Part shown: one piece after another, positions 17,067 through 25,210 of the stretch
Position numbering within the stretch: the first letter of the stretch is position 1
How the letters are laid out: each line of letters begins with the position of its first letter
Assembly (NCBI RefSeq): GCF_041435095.1
Contig: NZ_CP108025.1
Location: 5,890,001 to 5,954,000 of the forward strand
Reading direction: 5' to 3'
Length of the DNA stretch: 64,000 nucleotides
DNA from: Kitasatospora sp. NBC_00315
Lineage (GTDB): Bacteria; Actinomycetota; Actinomycetes; Streptomycetales; Streptomycetaceae
Program-made: the position numbers and the translations under genes
The notes under the pieces: model-generated
The model's database searches: none
Told to the model about the DNA's origin: nothing
What the model saw: only the letters and a program-made list of their open reading frames with translations

Positions 17067-17729
17067 TCAGAGCCCGGTGACGGCCGGGCGGCGCAGTACC
17101 CGCAGCGAGCCGGTCACCGAGATCTCCTCGAAGCCCTCGTCGAGCGCCCGGAGGTAGACCCGGTAGGGCGCCTGCCCGCCGTCGGCCGGGTCGGGGAAGA
17201 CGTCGTGCACCACCAGCAGGCCCTCCGGCGCCAGGTGCGGCACCCAGCCCTCGTAGTCGCCGGTGGCGTGCTCGTCGGTGTGCCCGCCGTCGATGAAGAC
17301 CAGAGCCAGGTCGCCGCCCCAGAGCGCCGCGATCTGCGGCGATCGGCCGACCAGCGCGACCACGTGGTCCTCCAGCCCGGCGGCGTGCAGGGTGCGGCGG
17401 AAGCGCGGCAGGGTGTCCATCCGGCCGACCTCGCCGTCCACCAGGCTCGCGTCGTGGTACTCCCAGCCGGGCTGCTGCTCCTCGGAGCCCCGGTGGTGGT
17501 CCACCGTCAGGGCGGTGGTGCCGGTCGCCCGGGCGGCGGCGGCCAGCAGGATCGCGGAGCGGCCGCAGTAGGTGCCGATCTCCAGGACGGGCAGTCCGGT
17601 GCGGCCGGCCGCGTCGAGGGCGGCCGCGTACAGGGCCAGGCCCTCGTCCACCGGCATGAACCCGGTCGCGGCCTCGAACGCCGTGAGCACCTCGGGTGCG
17701 GGGCGGGTGCTCTCCCGGAGGTCGGACAT
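17067..17729 (-). CDS. Class I SAM-dependent methyltransferase (Methyltransf_24 / CmcI-like)
   Basis: A 220-aa enzyme from ATG 17729 with AAGGAG upstream. Motif I is LPVLEIGTYCGRSAILLAAAARATG and the metal/SAM acid is TVDHHRGSEE. The DLALVFIDGGHTDEHATGDYEGWVPHLAPEGLLVVHDVFPDPADGG block with IDGGH and HD is typical of small-molecule O-methyltransferases of the CmcI and Methyltransf_24 groups. It stands alone on the minus strand. The acceptor is unknown. Confidence 0.88.
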   Translation of the reverse strand: MSDLRESTRPAPEVLTAFEAATGFMPVDEGLALYAAALDAAGRTGLPVLEIGTYCGRSAILLAAAARATGTTALTVDHHRGSEEQQPGWEYHDASLVDGEVGRMDTLPRFRRTLHAAGLEDHVVALVGRSPQIAALWGGDLALVFIDGGHTDEHATGDYEGWVPHLAPEGLLVVHDVFPDPADGGQAPYRVYLRALDEGFEEISVTGSLRVLRRPAVTGL

Positions 17730-17852
17730 GTGGCGCTCCTTGCGGACGGCGGGGTACGGGTCCGGACGGGGTGCCCGACGGATGGACCCTACTCGACGGT
17801 ACGGCCGGGACCGGCGGGGCCTCGCGCGGGCCGCAGGGCGGGCGGGTACGGC

Positions 17853-17900
17853 GGGGCGGGGTGGTCGGCCGGGGTGGTGGGGCGGGGTGGTGGGGCGGGG
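17853..17900 (+). repeat. G-quadruplex-capable G-tract cluster
   Basis: Seven runs of four guanines occur within 48 nt (17853-56, 17858-61, 17871-74, 17879-82, 17884-87, 17892-95, 17897-900) with loops of 1-9 nt, on the plus strand of a noncoding region. Confidence 0.7.
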
Positions 17901-17963
17901 ACGGCGGCGGGCGGTCCCGGCCCCACCACCGGGCGGCGGGGAGGTGCTGTGCTGTCAGCGCTG

Positions 17964-18206
17964 TCAGTGCTGCTCGGCGCCGGCCAGCCGGTGGCGGCCG
18001 TGCGGGTTCGCCTCGGGGGTGTCGTCGGGGGCCGTCAGGCCACGGTGGCGGCCGTGCGTGTCGTCCGCGCGGTGGTGTTCGGCGCGGCTCTCGTGGGCTC
18101 CGGGGCCGGTACCGCCGGGGTGGTCGGGGTGGTCGGGGCTGCCCGTGCTTCCGGTGTCATCTGTACTGCCGGGGCCGGTGGGATCGGTGAGGGTGTCGAA
18201 CATCAT
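17964..18206 (-). CDS. Small acidic/histidine-rich hypothetical protein
   Basis: An 80-aa open frame in the long gap between the methyltransferase and the protease. ATG 18206 is immediately followed by ATG 18203; GGAAGA lies 5 or 8 nt upstream respectively, a fair ribosome site. The product begins MFDTLTDPTGPGSTDDTG and ends with repeated HGRHR-type motifs (DDTHGRHRGL, NPHGRHRLAGAEQH), with no hydrophobic helix. It is disordered-looking and unrecognised. The His clusters could bind metal. Because the base composition alone can keep frames open, it may not be real. Confidence 0.4.
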   Translation of the reverse strand: MMFDTLTDPTGPGSTDDTGSTGSPDHPDHPGGTGPGAHESRAEHHRADDTHGRHRGLTAPDDTPEANPHGRHRLAGAEQH

Positions 18207-18474
18207 GATCGTCTTCCGTGCGAGGGTGCGAGAGCGGGCCGGTGCCGCCGCACGGCACCGGGAGGGCAGGACGCCCGAGGCGTCGAGGCGGATGATCACG
18301 GCCTCTGCCCGGGCCACCATAACGGGCCGAACCGGCCGGATTCCCATCCATCGGGTCCGGCGCCGACCGGCGTCCGCCGCGAACCGCCGCCGACCCGTCG
18401 GTGAGCCCTCGCGGCCCGCCGCGGTGACGCACCGCCGGGCCGGCGGCGACACAGCTCCGGGCGGGCGGCGACAC

Positions 18475-18512
18475 AGCTCCGGGCGGCCGGGCCCGCCCCG
18501 CCGCCCGGAGCT
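18475..18512 (-). terminator. Terminator of the kinase/protease operon
   Basis: A perfect 12-bp stem (18475-18486 with 18501-18512) overlaps the TAG stop of the protease gene. Just downstream a ~22-bp unit containing GGCGGCGACACAGCTCCGGG is tandemly repeated (about 18440-18485). Confidence 0.6.
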
Positions 18513-20640
18513 ACCCGGGACGGCCGCTGCGCAGGAACCCCGCCAGCAGTTCGTGCAGCACCGCGGAGCCCTCCTCCGCGAGCACCTCGTGCCCGGCCCC
18601 GGCCGCCTCGACGTACCGGAAGTCGGCACCCTCCAGCCGGCCGATCCGGAGCAACTCGTGCCGCAGCGCCCGGGACTGGCTGACCGGTACGACCTCGTCG
18701 CGGTCACCGTGCACGATCAGCAGCGGCGCGGTGATCCGGTGCGCCAGCAACAGCACGTCGCGCGGGCCGCGGGCGTCCTCGACCTGGTCGGCGCCGCCCA
18801 GCCGGGTGGTGAGCTCCCGGACGGGGGCGGCCGCCTCGGCCAGCAGCCGGCCGCCGGAGAGGAACGGGGCCACCACCGCGCACCGCGCGACCTGCCCGGC
18901 CGGGGCGTGCGCGGCGGTCAGCAGGGCGAGGAACGCGCCGTAGCTGACCCCGAACAGCGACGGCGGCTCCAGCCCGAGCGCCGAGCGCTGGCCGGCGATC
19001 CCGTCGAGCAGGGCGAGGACGTCCTCCAGATCCGGCCCGCCCCAGGCGCCGCACACCGTCAGCGCGTGCTCCGTCCCGTAGCCGGTGCTGCCGCGCTGGT
19101 TCGGGGCGACGACCGCCAGCCCTTCGGCGGCCATCCGCTGGAGCGCCGGATCGAACTCCAGCCGCCAGGCGTCGGCCGGACCGCCGTGCAGGGCCAGTAC
19201 CAACTGCGGGCTGCTCAGCCAGGCGTCCCCGCCGTACACGACGGCTTCCAACGGGCCTGCTGGACCGGCGAGTTCCAGGCTCTGCGCCGGGTGCCAGCGA
19301 CCGCCGTCGCCGGGTGGCGCGCTGCCGTCCAGCTGCCATCCCGGCGGGGAGGTCCGGCAGATCCTCGGGCCGCCCGCCGTGGGCCGGGGCAGGTCCGCCT
19401 CACGCCACGGCCCGGGCAGCCCGCCGCTCAGCGGTGCCAGCCGCAGCGGCAGCGGCACCGTCGCGGTCGCTCCCGGCGGGCCCAGACCGACCATGGTGTC
19501 CACGTCCAGGGTGGCCAGTGCGGCCGGATGGTCGGGAGCGGAGTAGGGCATCCGCAGCCCGGCCGCCGACCAGTGGCCGACCGCGCCGAGCCGGCCGGGC
19601 GGTACGGGCAGCGGGTCCAGCCGGTGGCCCCCCGGCTGCCAGAGGGCGAGCGCGGACGCCGCGCCGTGGTCGATCTGGACGGCGACCCCGACCGCCTCGA
19701 CGGAGCCGGGGGCGGGGCGAGGGCCGGTGGCAAACGGGGCGGCGGGCGGCGGGCCGAGAATGCTCGGACGCAGGGCGACCGGTCGCAGGAACACCCCGGG
19801 CACGTGCAGGCAGTCGGGGAAGCGCAGCCGCTCCCCGCCGCCGAGGACGCCCCAGCCGAGCCGGTCGGCGCCGGGCGCGTCGCTGCGCACCATGAGGAAG
19901 CGGGTGTCCGGGTCGAACAGCACCAGGCGGTCGTTGCTCCGCTCGCCGATCTCCAGCAGGGGAGTGACCTCGCCCGGTCCGAGATCCAGCACGACCGTGC
20001 GGACCACCCCGTCGTGCACCCGGTCGAGCGCGAGCAGCCGGCCGTCCCGGTCGAGCCAGACACCGCCGCCGTACAGGCCGGGCACCTCGGCGATCCGCTC
20101 GGGCTCGCCGCCGTCGGCGCGGACCAGCCAGACGGTGGTGACCGGGCGTCCGTCGCTGCCGATCGCCAGCGCCACCGGCGCGCCGGGCGCGACCCGGCCA
20201 TCGGCCGGGACCGGCATCGGCAGCAACCGCAGGCCGGGGGTCCGCAGCGCGGCCAGCTGCCGTTCCTCCGCCGCCGGGCCGGGCGGCCGGCTGCCGTCGT
20301 ACGTCCGGTGGTCAGGGCCCCGGCCGTCGTGCGCCCCCGGGCCGGCGGGTCCGTCGCCGGGGGACAGCAGCACCAGCTCGTGCCGGTCGCCGTCGCGCCG
20401 GCACACCAGCACCCGGCCGTCGGGCAGCGGGACGAGCTGGGCGTGCAGGCTCTCGGACCGGCTTCCCGGCAGCGCCAGCGCGGTCGGCACGGCGGGGCCG
20501 GTCGGCGGCAGTCGCCAGCTCTCCGCGTACCAGCCGCCGTCGGCGCCGGAGGCCAGGCAGGCCGCGTGCGAGCCGTCGGAGGCGAAGGTGAAGCCCACCC
20601 GGCGCATCGCCCGGGTCGAGGCGCGGGTGGTCACGTTCAC
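18511..20640 (-). CDS. Prolyl-oligopeptidase-like (S9) alpha/beta hydrolase
   Basis: A 709-aa protein from GTG 20640, overlapping the kinase stop (GTGA). The N-terminal ~430 residues have a beta-propeller-like pattern. The C-terminal hydrolase domain contains the oxyanion segment LVLALHGGPADAW, the nucleophile elbow LFGVSYGAF, the acid in LLIVHGDRDEVVPVSQSRAL and the histidine in AGAGHEVL, so the Ser-Asp-His triad is intact. There is no signal peptide, so it is cytoplasmic. The family cleaves short peptides, often after proline, and in class III lanthipeptide pathways such enzymes remove leader peptides. The coupled LanKC-like kinase makes a RiPP link possible, but no precursor is seen. Confidence 0.87.
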   Translation of the reverse strand: MNVTTRASTRAMRRVGFTFASDGSHAACLASGADGGWYAESWRLPPTGPAVPTALALPGSRSESLHAQLVPLPDGRVLVCRRDGDRHELVLLSPGDGPAGPGAHDGRGPDHRTYDGSRPPGPAAEERQLAALRTPGLRLLPMPVPADGRVAPGAPVALAIGSDGRPVTTVWLVRADGGEPERIAEVPGLYGGGVWLDRDGRLLALDRVHDGVVRTVVLDLGPGEVTPLLEIGERSNDRLVLFDPDTRFLMVRSDAPGADRLGWGVLGGGERLRFPDCLHVPGVFLRPVALRPSILGPPPAAPFATGPRPAPGSVEAVGVAVQIDHGAASALALWQPGGHRLDPLPVPPGRLGAVGHWSAAGLRMPYSAPDHPAALATLDVDTMVGLGPPGATATVPLPLRLAPLSGGLPGPWREADLPRPTAGGPRICRTSPPGWQLDGSAPPGDGGRWHPAQSLELAGPAGPLEAVVYGGDAWLSSPQLVLALHGGPADAWRLEFDPALQRMAAEGLAVVAPNQRGSTGYGTEHALTVCGAWGGPDLEDVLALLDGIAGQRSALGLEPPSLFGVSYGAFLALLTAAHAPAGQVARCAVVAPFLSGGRLLAEAAAPVRELTTRLGGADQVEDARGPRDVLLLAHRITAPLLIVHGDRDEVVPVSQSRALRHELLRIGRLEGADFRYVEAAGAGHEVLAEEGSAVLHELLAGFLRSGRPG

Positions 20641-21893
20641 GGGCCGGTCACCGCCGTCGCGGCAGGTGTACCGGGTGTCCGGGGCAGGGGCGTCCTGCGG
20701 GTCGGGGGTGCCGGGGCGCCGGCCGTCAGGGCGGCGCGGATCCCGGCCAGGCTCCGGCGCCGGTCCGGCGACAGCTCGCGCAGGTCGAGCGCGAGCCGCC
20801 CCAGCTCGGCCGCGGTGCCGCCGCCGCGTGCGGCCAGCGCCAGCCACCGGCCGAGCCGGTCGAGGAGCGGCGGTGCGTGCGGCAGGCCCTCGCCGAGCAG
20901 CGGGTCGTGTCCGGTGGCGAGCAGGAAGAACAGGCCGCCGAGGGCGTACAGGTCGGCGCCGTGACGGAGGCCCTCGGCGCAGCCGTGCAGCGGTCGTGGC
21001 CCGGTCGGCCGAGGGATCCGCGCGGGCGGCCGGTAGCCGGGCACGCCCGGCCGTACGGGGATCGGAGCGAAGGGGTCGGCCGGGGCGCCGGCCTCGGCCG
21101 TCAGCTCCAGCGCGGTCAGCCGCACCCCGCCGTCGGGCCGGACGACCAGGTGGTCGGGGGAGAGGTCGAGCAGCACCAGCCCCTGGGCACGGGCGCGGTC
21201 GATCAGGTCGACCAGGGCGAGGGCCAGCGGCCGGGCCTCGGCCCAGGGGACCCCCACCCGGCCGTCCTCGCCGCGTCGCCCGGCGACCCACTCGCCGAGC
21301 GACCTCCCGGCCACCCGTTCCCTGACCAGGAACAGCGCGTCCTCCTGCTCGACCAGGTGCAACGGCCGGGGTGCGACCCGATGGCCGTCCAGGTGCGCCA
21401 GCAGCGCGGCCTCCCGGCGCAGCGCGCCCCGGGCGGCGAGACCGGCCCGGCCCGCCTCCCGCCGCACCCGGGCCTGGCGGACCACGACCTCTCCGCCGCC
21501 GACCGTGTCCCGGGCCAGGTACAGGCCGCCGCCGGGGTCCTGACGCAGCGCGGTCGTCAGCGCGTACCGCCCGCCGACCAGGCCACCGCCGTGCCGCCCG
21601 GCGGGCCTCGGGGCGCCCGGGCGGCGGTGGGCCGGACCGGGCACCGGCCCTCTCCCCTCGACAGGGCCGGCCCGCCCCGGGCCGCGCACACCCCCGACCG
21701 CCGCCGGGCCGCCGCTCGCCGCACCGTCCGGCCGGCCGTCCGCCGCCGCGGCTGTCGGGCCGGAGCGGTCCTCCGTGCGCGGCCTGCCCGTCGCTCGCGG
21801 CGCGTCGCCCGTACGCGGCCCGTTCTCCCCCCGGCCCTCGACCCCCACCGACCCCGGCCCCCCGGCCGTACGCAGCGATGTGCCCGCTCCCAT
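20637..21893 (-). CDS. Stand-alone LanKC-like protein kinase domain
   Basis: The longest possible start, ATG 21893, has GAGG close upstream and gives 418 aa. About 100 residues of Gly/Pro/Arg/Ala low complexity precede the kinase fold, so a later start is possible. Kinase features: glycine loop GGRYALTTALRQDPGGGLYLA; VVVRQAR where the usual VAIK lysine is arginine; catalytic loop GLVLLDLSPDHLVVRPDGGVRLTALEL (D retained, HRD motif absent); GVPGYRPP in the activation region. The DLSPxxL/PDG/RLxxLE pattern is that of LanKC/LanL lanthipeptide kinases. The lyase and cyclase domains of those enzymes are missing. It may be a phosphotransferase or a pseudokinase. Confidence 0.75.
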   Translation of the reverse strand: MGAGTSLRTAGGPGSVGVEGRGENGPRTGDAPRATGRPRTEDRSGPTAAAADGRPDGAASGGPAAVGGVRGPGRAGPVEGRGPVPGPAHRRPGAPRPAGRHGGGLVGGRYALTTALRQDPGGGLYLARDTVGGGEVVVRQARVRREAGRAGLAARGALRREAALLAHLDGHRVAPRPLHLVEQEDALFLVRERVAGRSLGEWVAGRRGEDGRVGVPWAEARPLALALVDLIDRARAQGLVLLDLSPDHLVVRPDGGVRLTALELTAEAGAPADPFAPIPVRPGVPGYRPPARIPRPTGPRPLHGCAEGLRHGADLYALGGLFFLLATGHDPLLGEGLPHAPPLLDRLGRWLALAARGGGTAAELGRLALDLRELSPDRRRSLAGIRAALTAGAPAPPTRRTPLPRTPGTPAATAVTGP

Positions 21894-22043
21894 CCCGCCT
21901 CACATCCCCTCGTCTCGGCCCGGCCGGACACCGGGGTGCGCGGTGCTCCGGCACCCCGGCCCGATCGGCTCTCGGAAGTACGGGAACCGCCGCCGGCGTC
22001 CGCCGGCCGGCCGGACCCCGGGCGGCCCACCGCCCGGGGGAGC

Positions 22044-22150
22044 CTTCACTCCTGCCTGCGTGGCCGCCACTGCCGGGGCAACTCCCGTTTGCAGGAGTGA
22101 AGTTACTTTCGGGCCGGAAAGGGCTCAACGAGAAGCGGGTCACTTCACTC
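22044..22150. repeat. Nested inverted repeats upstream of the kinase operon
   Basis: CTTCACTCCTGC (22044-22055) is perfectly complementary to 22091-22102 (GCAGGAGTGAAG). The same central arm also pairs with ACTTCACTC at 22142-22150 through GAGTGAAGT (22095-22103). The two hairpins are mutually exclusive. The segment is more AT-rich than its surroundings. Confidence 0.6.
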
Positions 22151-22365
22151 ATAAGGGTGATCAACCGGGGCTTTCGCGCACGCCGCGCCGACCCGGTGTG
22201 ACCAGGACGCCGCGCCCCCGGGGCGGGAGCGGCCTGCCCCCGGCGCCGGGCCGCTCCCGCCGGGCGCCGACGGCGGGCAGCGGCCGGGCTGACGCCCGCC
22301 CGACCGGGCGCCGTCCCGGCCGCTGCGCCGGAGCACCGTGCGCCCGAACGGCCCCCTGCGCACGG

Positions 22366-22371
22366 TAGTCT
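22366..22371 (+). promoter_or_regulatory. -10 box of a leaderless transcript
   Basis: TAGTCT ends 6 nt before the GTG start at 22378, and no Shine-Dalgarno sequence is present. Transcription would begin at the start codon. Confidence 0.6.
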
Positions 22372-22377
22372 CGACAG

Positions 22378-23214
22378 GTGCCGAAACTGTCCGACGTCAT
22401 CAGTGCGCTCGAAGAGCTCTACCCGCCGCAGTGGGCGGAGTCCTGGGACGCCGTGGGCCTGGTCTGCGGGGATCCTGACGCCGAGGTCCACCGGGTGCTG
22501 TTCGCGGTCGACCCCGTCCAGGCCGTCGTCGACGAGGCCGTCGCATGGGGGGCCGACCTGGTCGTCACCCACCATCCGCTCTACCTGCGCGGCACCACCA
22601 GCGTCGCCGCGACCTCCTTCAAGGGCAGGGTCGTGCACACCCTGATCTCCTCCGGGATCGCCCTGCACGTCGCGCACACCAACGCCGACCACGCCGACCC
22701 CGGGGTCTCCGACGCGCTCGCCGAGGCCGTCGGCCTGCGGATCACCGGCCCGCTGGTCCCGGACCCGACCGATCCCGCGGGCCGCCGCGGCAGCGGCCGG
22801 ATCGGCGTGCTGGAGCCCCCGCTCACGCTGTCCGCCTTCGCCGCCCGGGTGGCCGAGGGCCTGCCGGCCACCGCCGCGGGGGTCCGGGTCGCCGGCGACG
22901 GTGACCGGCTGATCGGCCGGGTCGCCGTCTGCGGTGGTTCCGGGGACTCCTTCATCGCCCGGGCCAGGGCCGCCGGGGTCGACGCCTACGTCACCGCCGA
23001 CCTGCGCCACCACCCGGCGTCCGAGGCCGCCGAGGCCTCGCCCCTCGCTCTGGTGGACGCCGCGCACTGGGCCACCGAATGGCCCTGGCTGAACCTCGCC
23101 GCGCGGGCCCTCGACGCGGTCTCGACCGAGCACGAGTGGCAGCTGGAGACCAAGGTCTCCCACCGGGTCACCGACCCGTGGACCGCGCACACCCCCATGC
23201 CCTTCACCGCCTGA
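22378..23214 (+). CDS. Nif3-like dinuclear metal center protein
   Basis: A 278-aa member of the NIF3/DUF34 family, which forms hexameric rings and binds two metals. GTG 22378 is probably leaderless. Motifs: ESWDAVGLVCGD near the start, DLVVTHHPLYL (metal-binding HH), LHVAHTNADHADPGVSDAL, AVCGGSGDSFIARARAAGVDAYVTADLRHH and the C-terminal ALVDAAHWATEWPWL. All expected metal ligands are present. It is first in a cluster with the zinc-ribbon protein and RNase H fusion, an order conserved in Streptomyces. Biochemical role is debated (cyclohydrolase-like or metal chaperone). Confidence 0.93.
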   Translation: MPKLSDVISALEELYPPQWAESWDAVGLVCGDPDAEVHRVLFAVDPVQAVVDEAVAWGADLVVTHHPLYLRGTTSVAATSFKGRVVHTLISSGIALHVAHTNADHADPGVSDALAEAVGLRITGPLVPDPTDPAGRRGSGRIGVLEPPLTLSAFAARVAEGLPATAAGVRVAGDGDRLIGRVAVCGGSGDSFIARARAAGVDAYVTADLRHHPASEAAEASPLALVDAAHWATEWPWLNLAARALDAVSTEHEWQLETKVSHRVTDPWTAHTPMPFTA

Positions 23215-23237
23215 CCCGATTCACAGGAGCCCTCCGC

Positions 23238-23981
23238 TTGAACGCCGCGCCCGCCGACCAGAACCGCCTGCTCGACCTGCAGGCCATCGACTCCCGCCTC
23301 GACCAGCTGGCCCACCGGCGTCGCAGCCTGCCCGAGCACGCCGAGATCGACAAGGCCACCGCCGACCACACCGCGCTCAAGTCGCTGACCGTCGCGGCCG
23401 AGGCCCAGCTCGGTGACACCACCCGCGAGCTGACCAAGGCCGAGGCGGACGTCGAGCAGGTGCGCAGCCGCTCCGCCCGCAACCAGCAGCGGCTGGACTC
23501 CGGCACGATCAACTCCCCCAAGGACCTGGAGAACCTCCAGCACGAGGTCGGCTCGCTGGCCAAGCGCCAGTCCGACCTGGAGGACGTGGTCCTGGAGATC
23601 ATGGAGCGGATGGAGTCCTCGCAGACCCGGGTCACCGAGCTCGGCGCCCGCCTGGAGCACTCCACCGTCACCCTGGCCGAGGCCGAGGCCCGCCGGGAGG
23701 CCGCCTTCGCCGAGATCGACGCGGACGCCGAGAAGGTCCGCCGTGACCGCGAGGCCGTCGCCGTCGCCGTCCCGGACGACCTGATCAAGCTCTACACCCG
23801 CCTGCGCGATCAGCAGGGCGGCGTCGGCGCGGCCCGCCTCTACCAGCGCCGCTGCGAGGGCTGCCGGGTCGAGTTCGCGGTCTCCGACCTGAACGCCATC
23901 AAGGCCGAGCCCAAGGACGCGGTCGTGCGCTGCGACAACTGCGGGCGCATCCTGGTCCGCACCGCCGAGTCCGGCGTCTGA
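23238..23981 (+). CDS. Coiled-coil protein with C4 zinc ribbon
   Basis: A 247-aa protein from TTG 23238 with AGGAG 8 nt upstream. Residues about 5-190 form a long antiparallel coiled coil (ADQNRLLDLQAIDSRLDQL..., ARNQQRLDSGTINSPKDLENLQHEVGSLAKRQSDLEDVVLEIMERM). The end carries a four-cysteine ribbon, RRCEGC...VRCDNCGR. This is the conserved CT398/FlgZ-like family next to Nif3 genes in bacteria; a nucleic-acid or chaperone role has been proposed. It is 4 bp ahead of the RNase H gene. Confidence 0.92.
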   Translation: MNAAPADQNRLLDLQAIDSRLDQLAHRRRSLPEHAEIDKATADHTALKSLTVAAEAQLGDTTRELTKAEADVEQVRSRSARNQQRLDSGTINSPKDLENLQHEVGSLAKRQSDLEDVVLEIMERMESSQTRVTELGARLEHSTVTLAEAEARREAAFAEIDADAEKVRRDREAVAVAVPDDLIKLYTRLRDQQGGVGAARLYQRRCEGCRVEFAVSDLNAIKAEPKDAVVRCDNCGRILVRTAESGV

Positions 23982-23985
23982 TCCG

Positions 23986-25137
23986 ATGGCGGCGCGGAGG
24001 TTCATCGTCGAGGCCGACGGCGGCTCCCGGGGCAACCCGGGGCCGGCCGGCTACGGCGCTCTGGTGCGGGACGGCGACACCGGTCAGATCATCGCCGAGG
24101 CCGCCGAGTTCATCGGGCACGCGACCAACAACGTCGCCGAGTACAAGGGCCTGATCGCCGGGCTGCGGGCGGCCCGCGAGATCGACCCCGACGCCACCGT
24201 GGACGTCCGGATGGACTCCAAGCTGGTCGTCGAGCAGATGTCGGGGCGCTGGAAGATCAAGCACCCCGACATGCAGCCGCTCGCCGCCGAGGCGAAGGCG
24301 GTCCTGCCGCGTGGCCAGGTCAAGTACACCTGGATCCCGCGCGAGAGGAACAAGGACGCGGACCGGCTCGCCAACGAGGCGATGGACGCGGGCCGGGCCG
24401 GCCGGCAGTGGGAGCCCAAGCCGCTGAAGGCCGCCAAGCCCGTCGTGGCCGAGGCGCCGGCGCCGCTGGAGACCGCCGCACCCAAGGCGGGCTGGGCCGC
24501 CCCGGCCGACCTCGGCACACCCACCACCTTCGTCCTGCTCCGGCACGGCGAGACCGCGCTCACCCCGGAGAAGCGGTTCTCCGGCAGCGGCGGCAGCGAC
24601 CCCGAGCTGTCCGAGCGCGGCCGCTGGCAGGCCGAGCGGGCCGCCGAGGCGATGGCCGCGCGCGGCAGCGTCCAGGCCGTGGTCAGCTCGCCGATGCGGC
24701 GCACCCGGCAGACCGCCGAGACCGTCGCCGCCCGGCTGGGCCTGGACGTGCGGATCGAGGAGGGCCTGCGCGAGCTGGACTTCGGCGACTGGGAGGGCCT
24801 GACCTTCGCCGAGGCGCGCGAGCGCCACCCGGCGGACCTCGACGCCTGGCTCGGCTCCGCCAAGGCCAAGCCGACCGGCGGCAGCGAGAGCTTCACCACG
24901 CTGACCCACCGGGTCGGTGTCGCCCGCGACAAGATCCTCGCCCGGTACGTGGGCAGGACGGTCCTGGTGGTCTCGCACGTCAGCCCGATCAAGACGCTGG
25001 TCCGCCTGGCGCTGGGCGCCCCGCCGGACGCGCTGTACCGGATGGAGCTCTCGGCGGCCGCCGTCAGCGCCGTCCAGTACTACACGGACGGCAACGCCTC
25101 GCTGCGGCTGCTCAACGACACCTCCCACCTGCGCTGA
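23986..25137 (+). CDS. Bifunctional RNase HI / acid phosphatase (CobC-like)
   Basis: A 383-aa fusion like mycobacterial Rv2228c. The N-terminal RNase H domain (1-140) has RRFIVEADGGSRGNPGPAGYGA, NNVAEYKGLIAGL, VRMDSKLVVEQMSGRWKIKH and ERNKDADRLANEAMD, supplying the D-E-D-D metal residues. An Ala/Pro/Lys linker precedes a histidine phosphatase domain: VLLRHGETAL (catalytic RHGE), SSPMRRTRQTAE, LRELDFGDWEGLTF and VVSHVSPIKTLV (second His). The phosphatase half belongs to the CobC/alpha-ribazole phosphatase group, so it may act in the last steps of B12 nucleotide-loop assembly; the first half removes RNA from RNA-DNA hybrids. Confidence 0.95.
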   Translation: MAARRFIVEADGGSRGNPGPAGYGALVRDGDTGQIIAEAAEFIGHATNNVAEYKGLIAGLRAAREIDPDATVDVRMDSKLVVEQMSGRWKIKHPDMQPLAAEAKAVLPRGQVKYTWIPRERNKDADRLANEAMDAGRAGRQWEPKPLKAAKPVVAEAPAPLETAAPKAGWAAPADLGTPTTFVLLRHGETALTPEKRFSGSGGSDPELSERGRWQAERAAEAMAARGSVQAVVSSPMRRTRQTAETVAARLGLDVRIEEGLRELDFGDWEGLTFAEARERHPADLDAWLGSAKAKPTGGSESFTTLTHRVGVARDKILARYVGRTVLVVSHVSPIKTLVRLALGAPPDALYRMELSAAAVSAVQYYTDGNASLRLLNDTSHLR

Positions 25138-25141
25138 GACC

Positions 25142-25174
25142 GGCCGGAGGCGGGCCCCCTTCCCCCCTCCGGCC
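25142..25174. terminator. Terminator between convergent genes
   Basis: GGCCGGAGG (25142-25150) pairs with CCTCCGGCC (25166-25174) around a C-rich loop. Confidence 0.5.
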
Positions 25175-25210
25175 GTCCGGTCCGGCGGCCCCGCGCTCCC
25201 GCCGTCCGGC

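Larger units (their letters stand above)
21894..22377. other. Divergent regulatory gap
   Basis: This gap holds the nested repeats, CCCTTATGAGTGAAGTGACC-like half-sites, and a GC-rich stretch with no credible gene. The leaderless promoter of the Nif3-like gene is at its right end. In-frame peptides starting at 22152 (minus) or 22098 (plus) lack ribosome sites. Confidence 0.5.

Noticed and set aside
22050..22152. Possible lanthipeptide-like precursor starting at ATG 22152 (SEVTRFSLSPFRPESNFTP...GSCPGSGG)
   Set aside because: It has no ribosome site and no stop near a sensible peptide length, and overlaps the nested inverted repeats. It is more likely a leader or operator sequence.
22098..22200. 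Rightward 34-codon GTG frame (KLLSGRKGLNEKRVTSLIRVINRGF)
   Set aside because: AGGA touches the GTG, leaving no spacing, and the segment is explained by the inverted-repeat structure.
20641..23190. Upstream extension of the protease reading frame to over 1500 codons on the minus strand
   Set aside because: It runs antisense through Nif3 and in a second frame through the kinase; the residues are low-complexity, and a GTGA-coupled start at 20640 explains the real gene.
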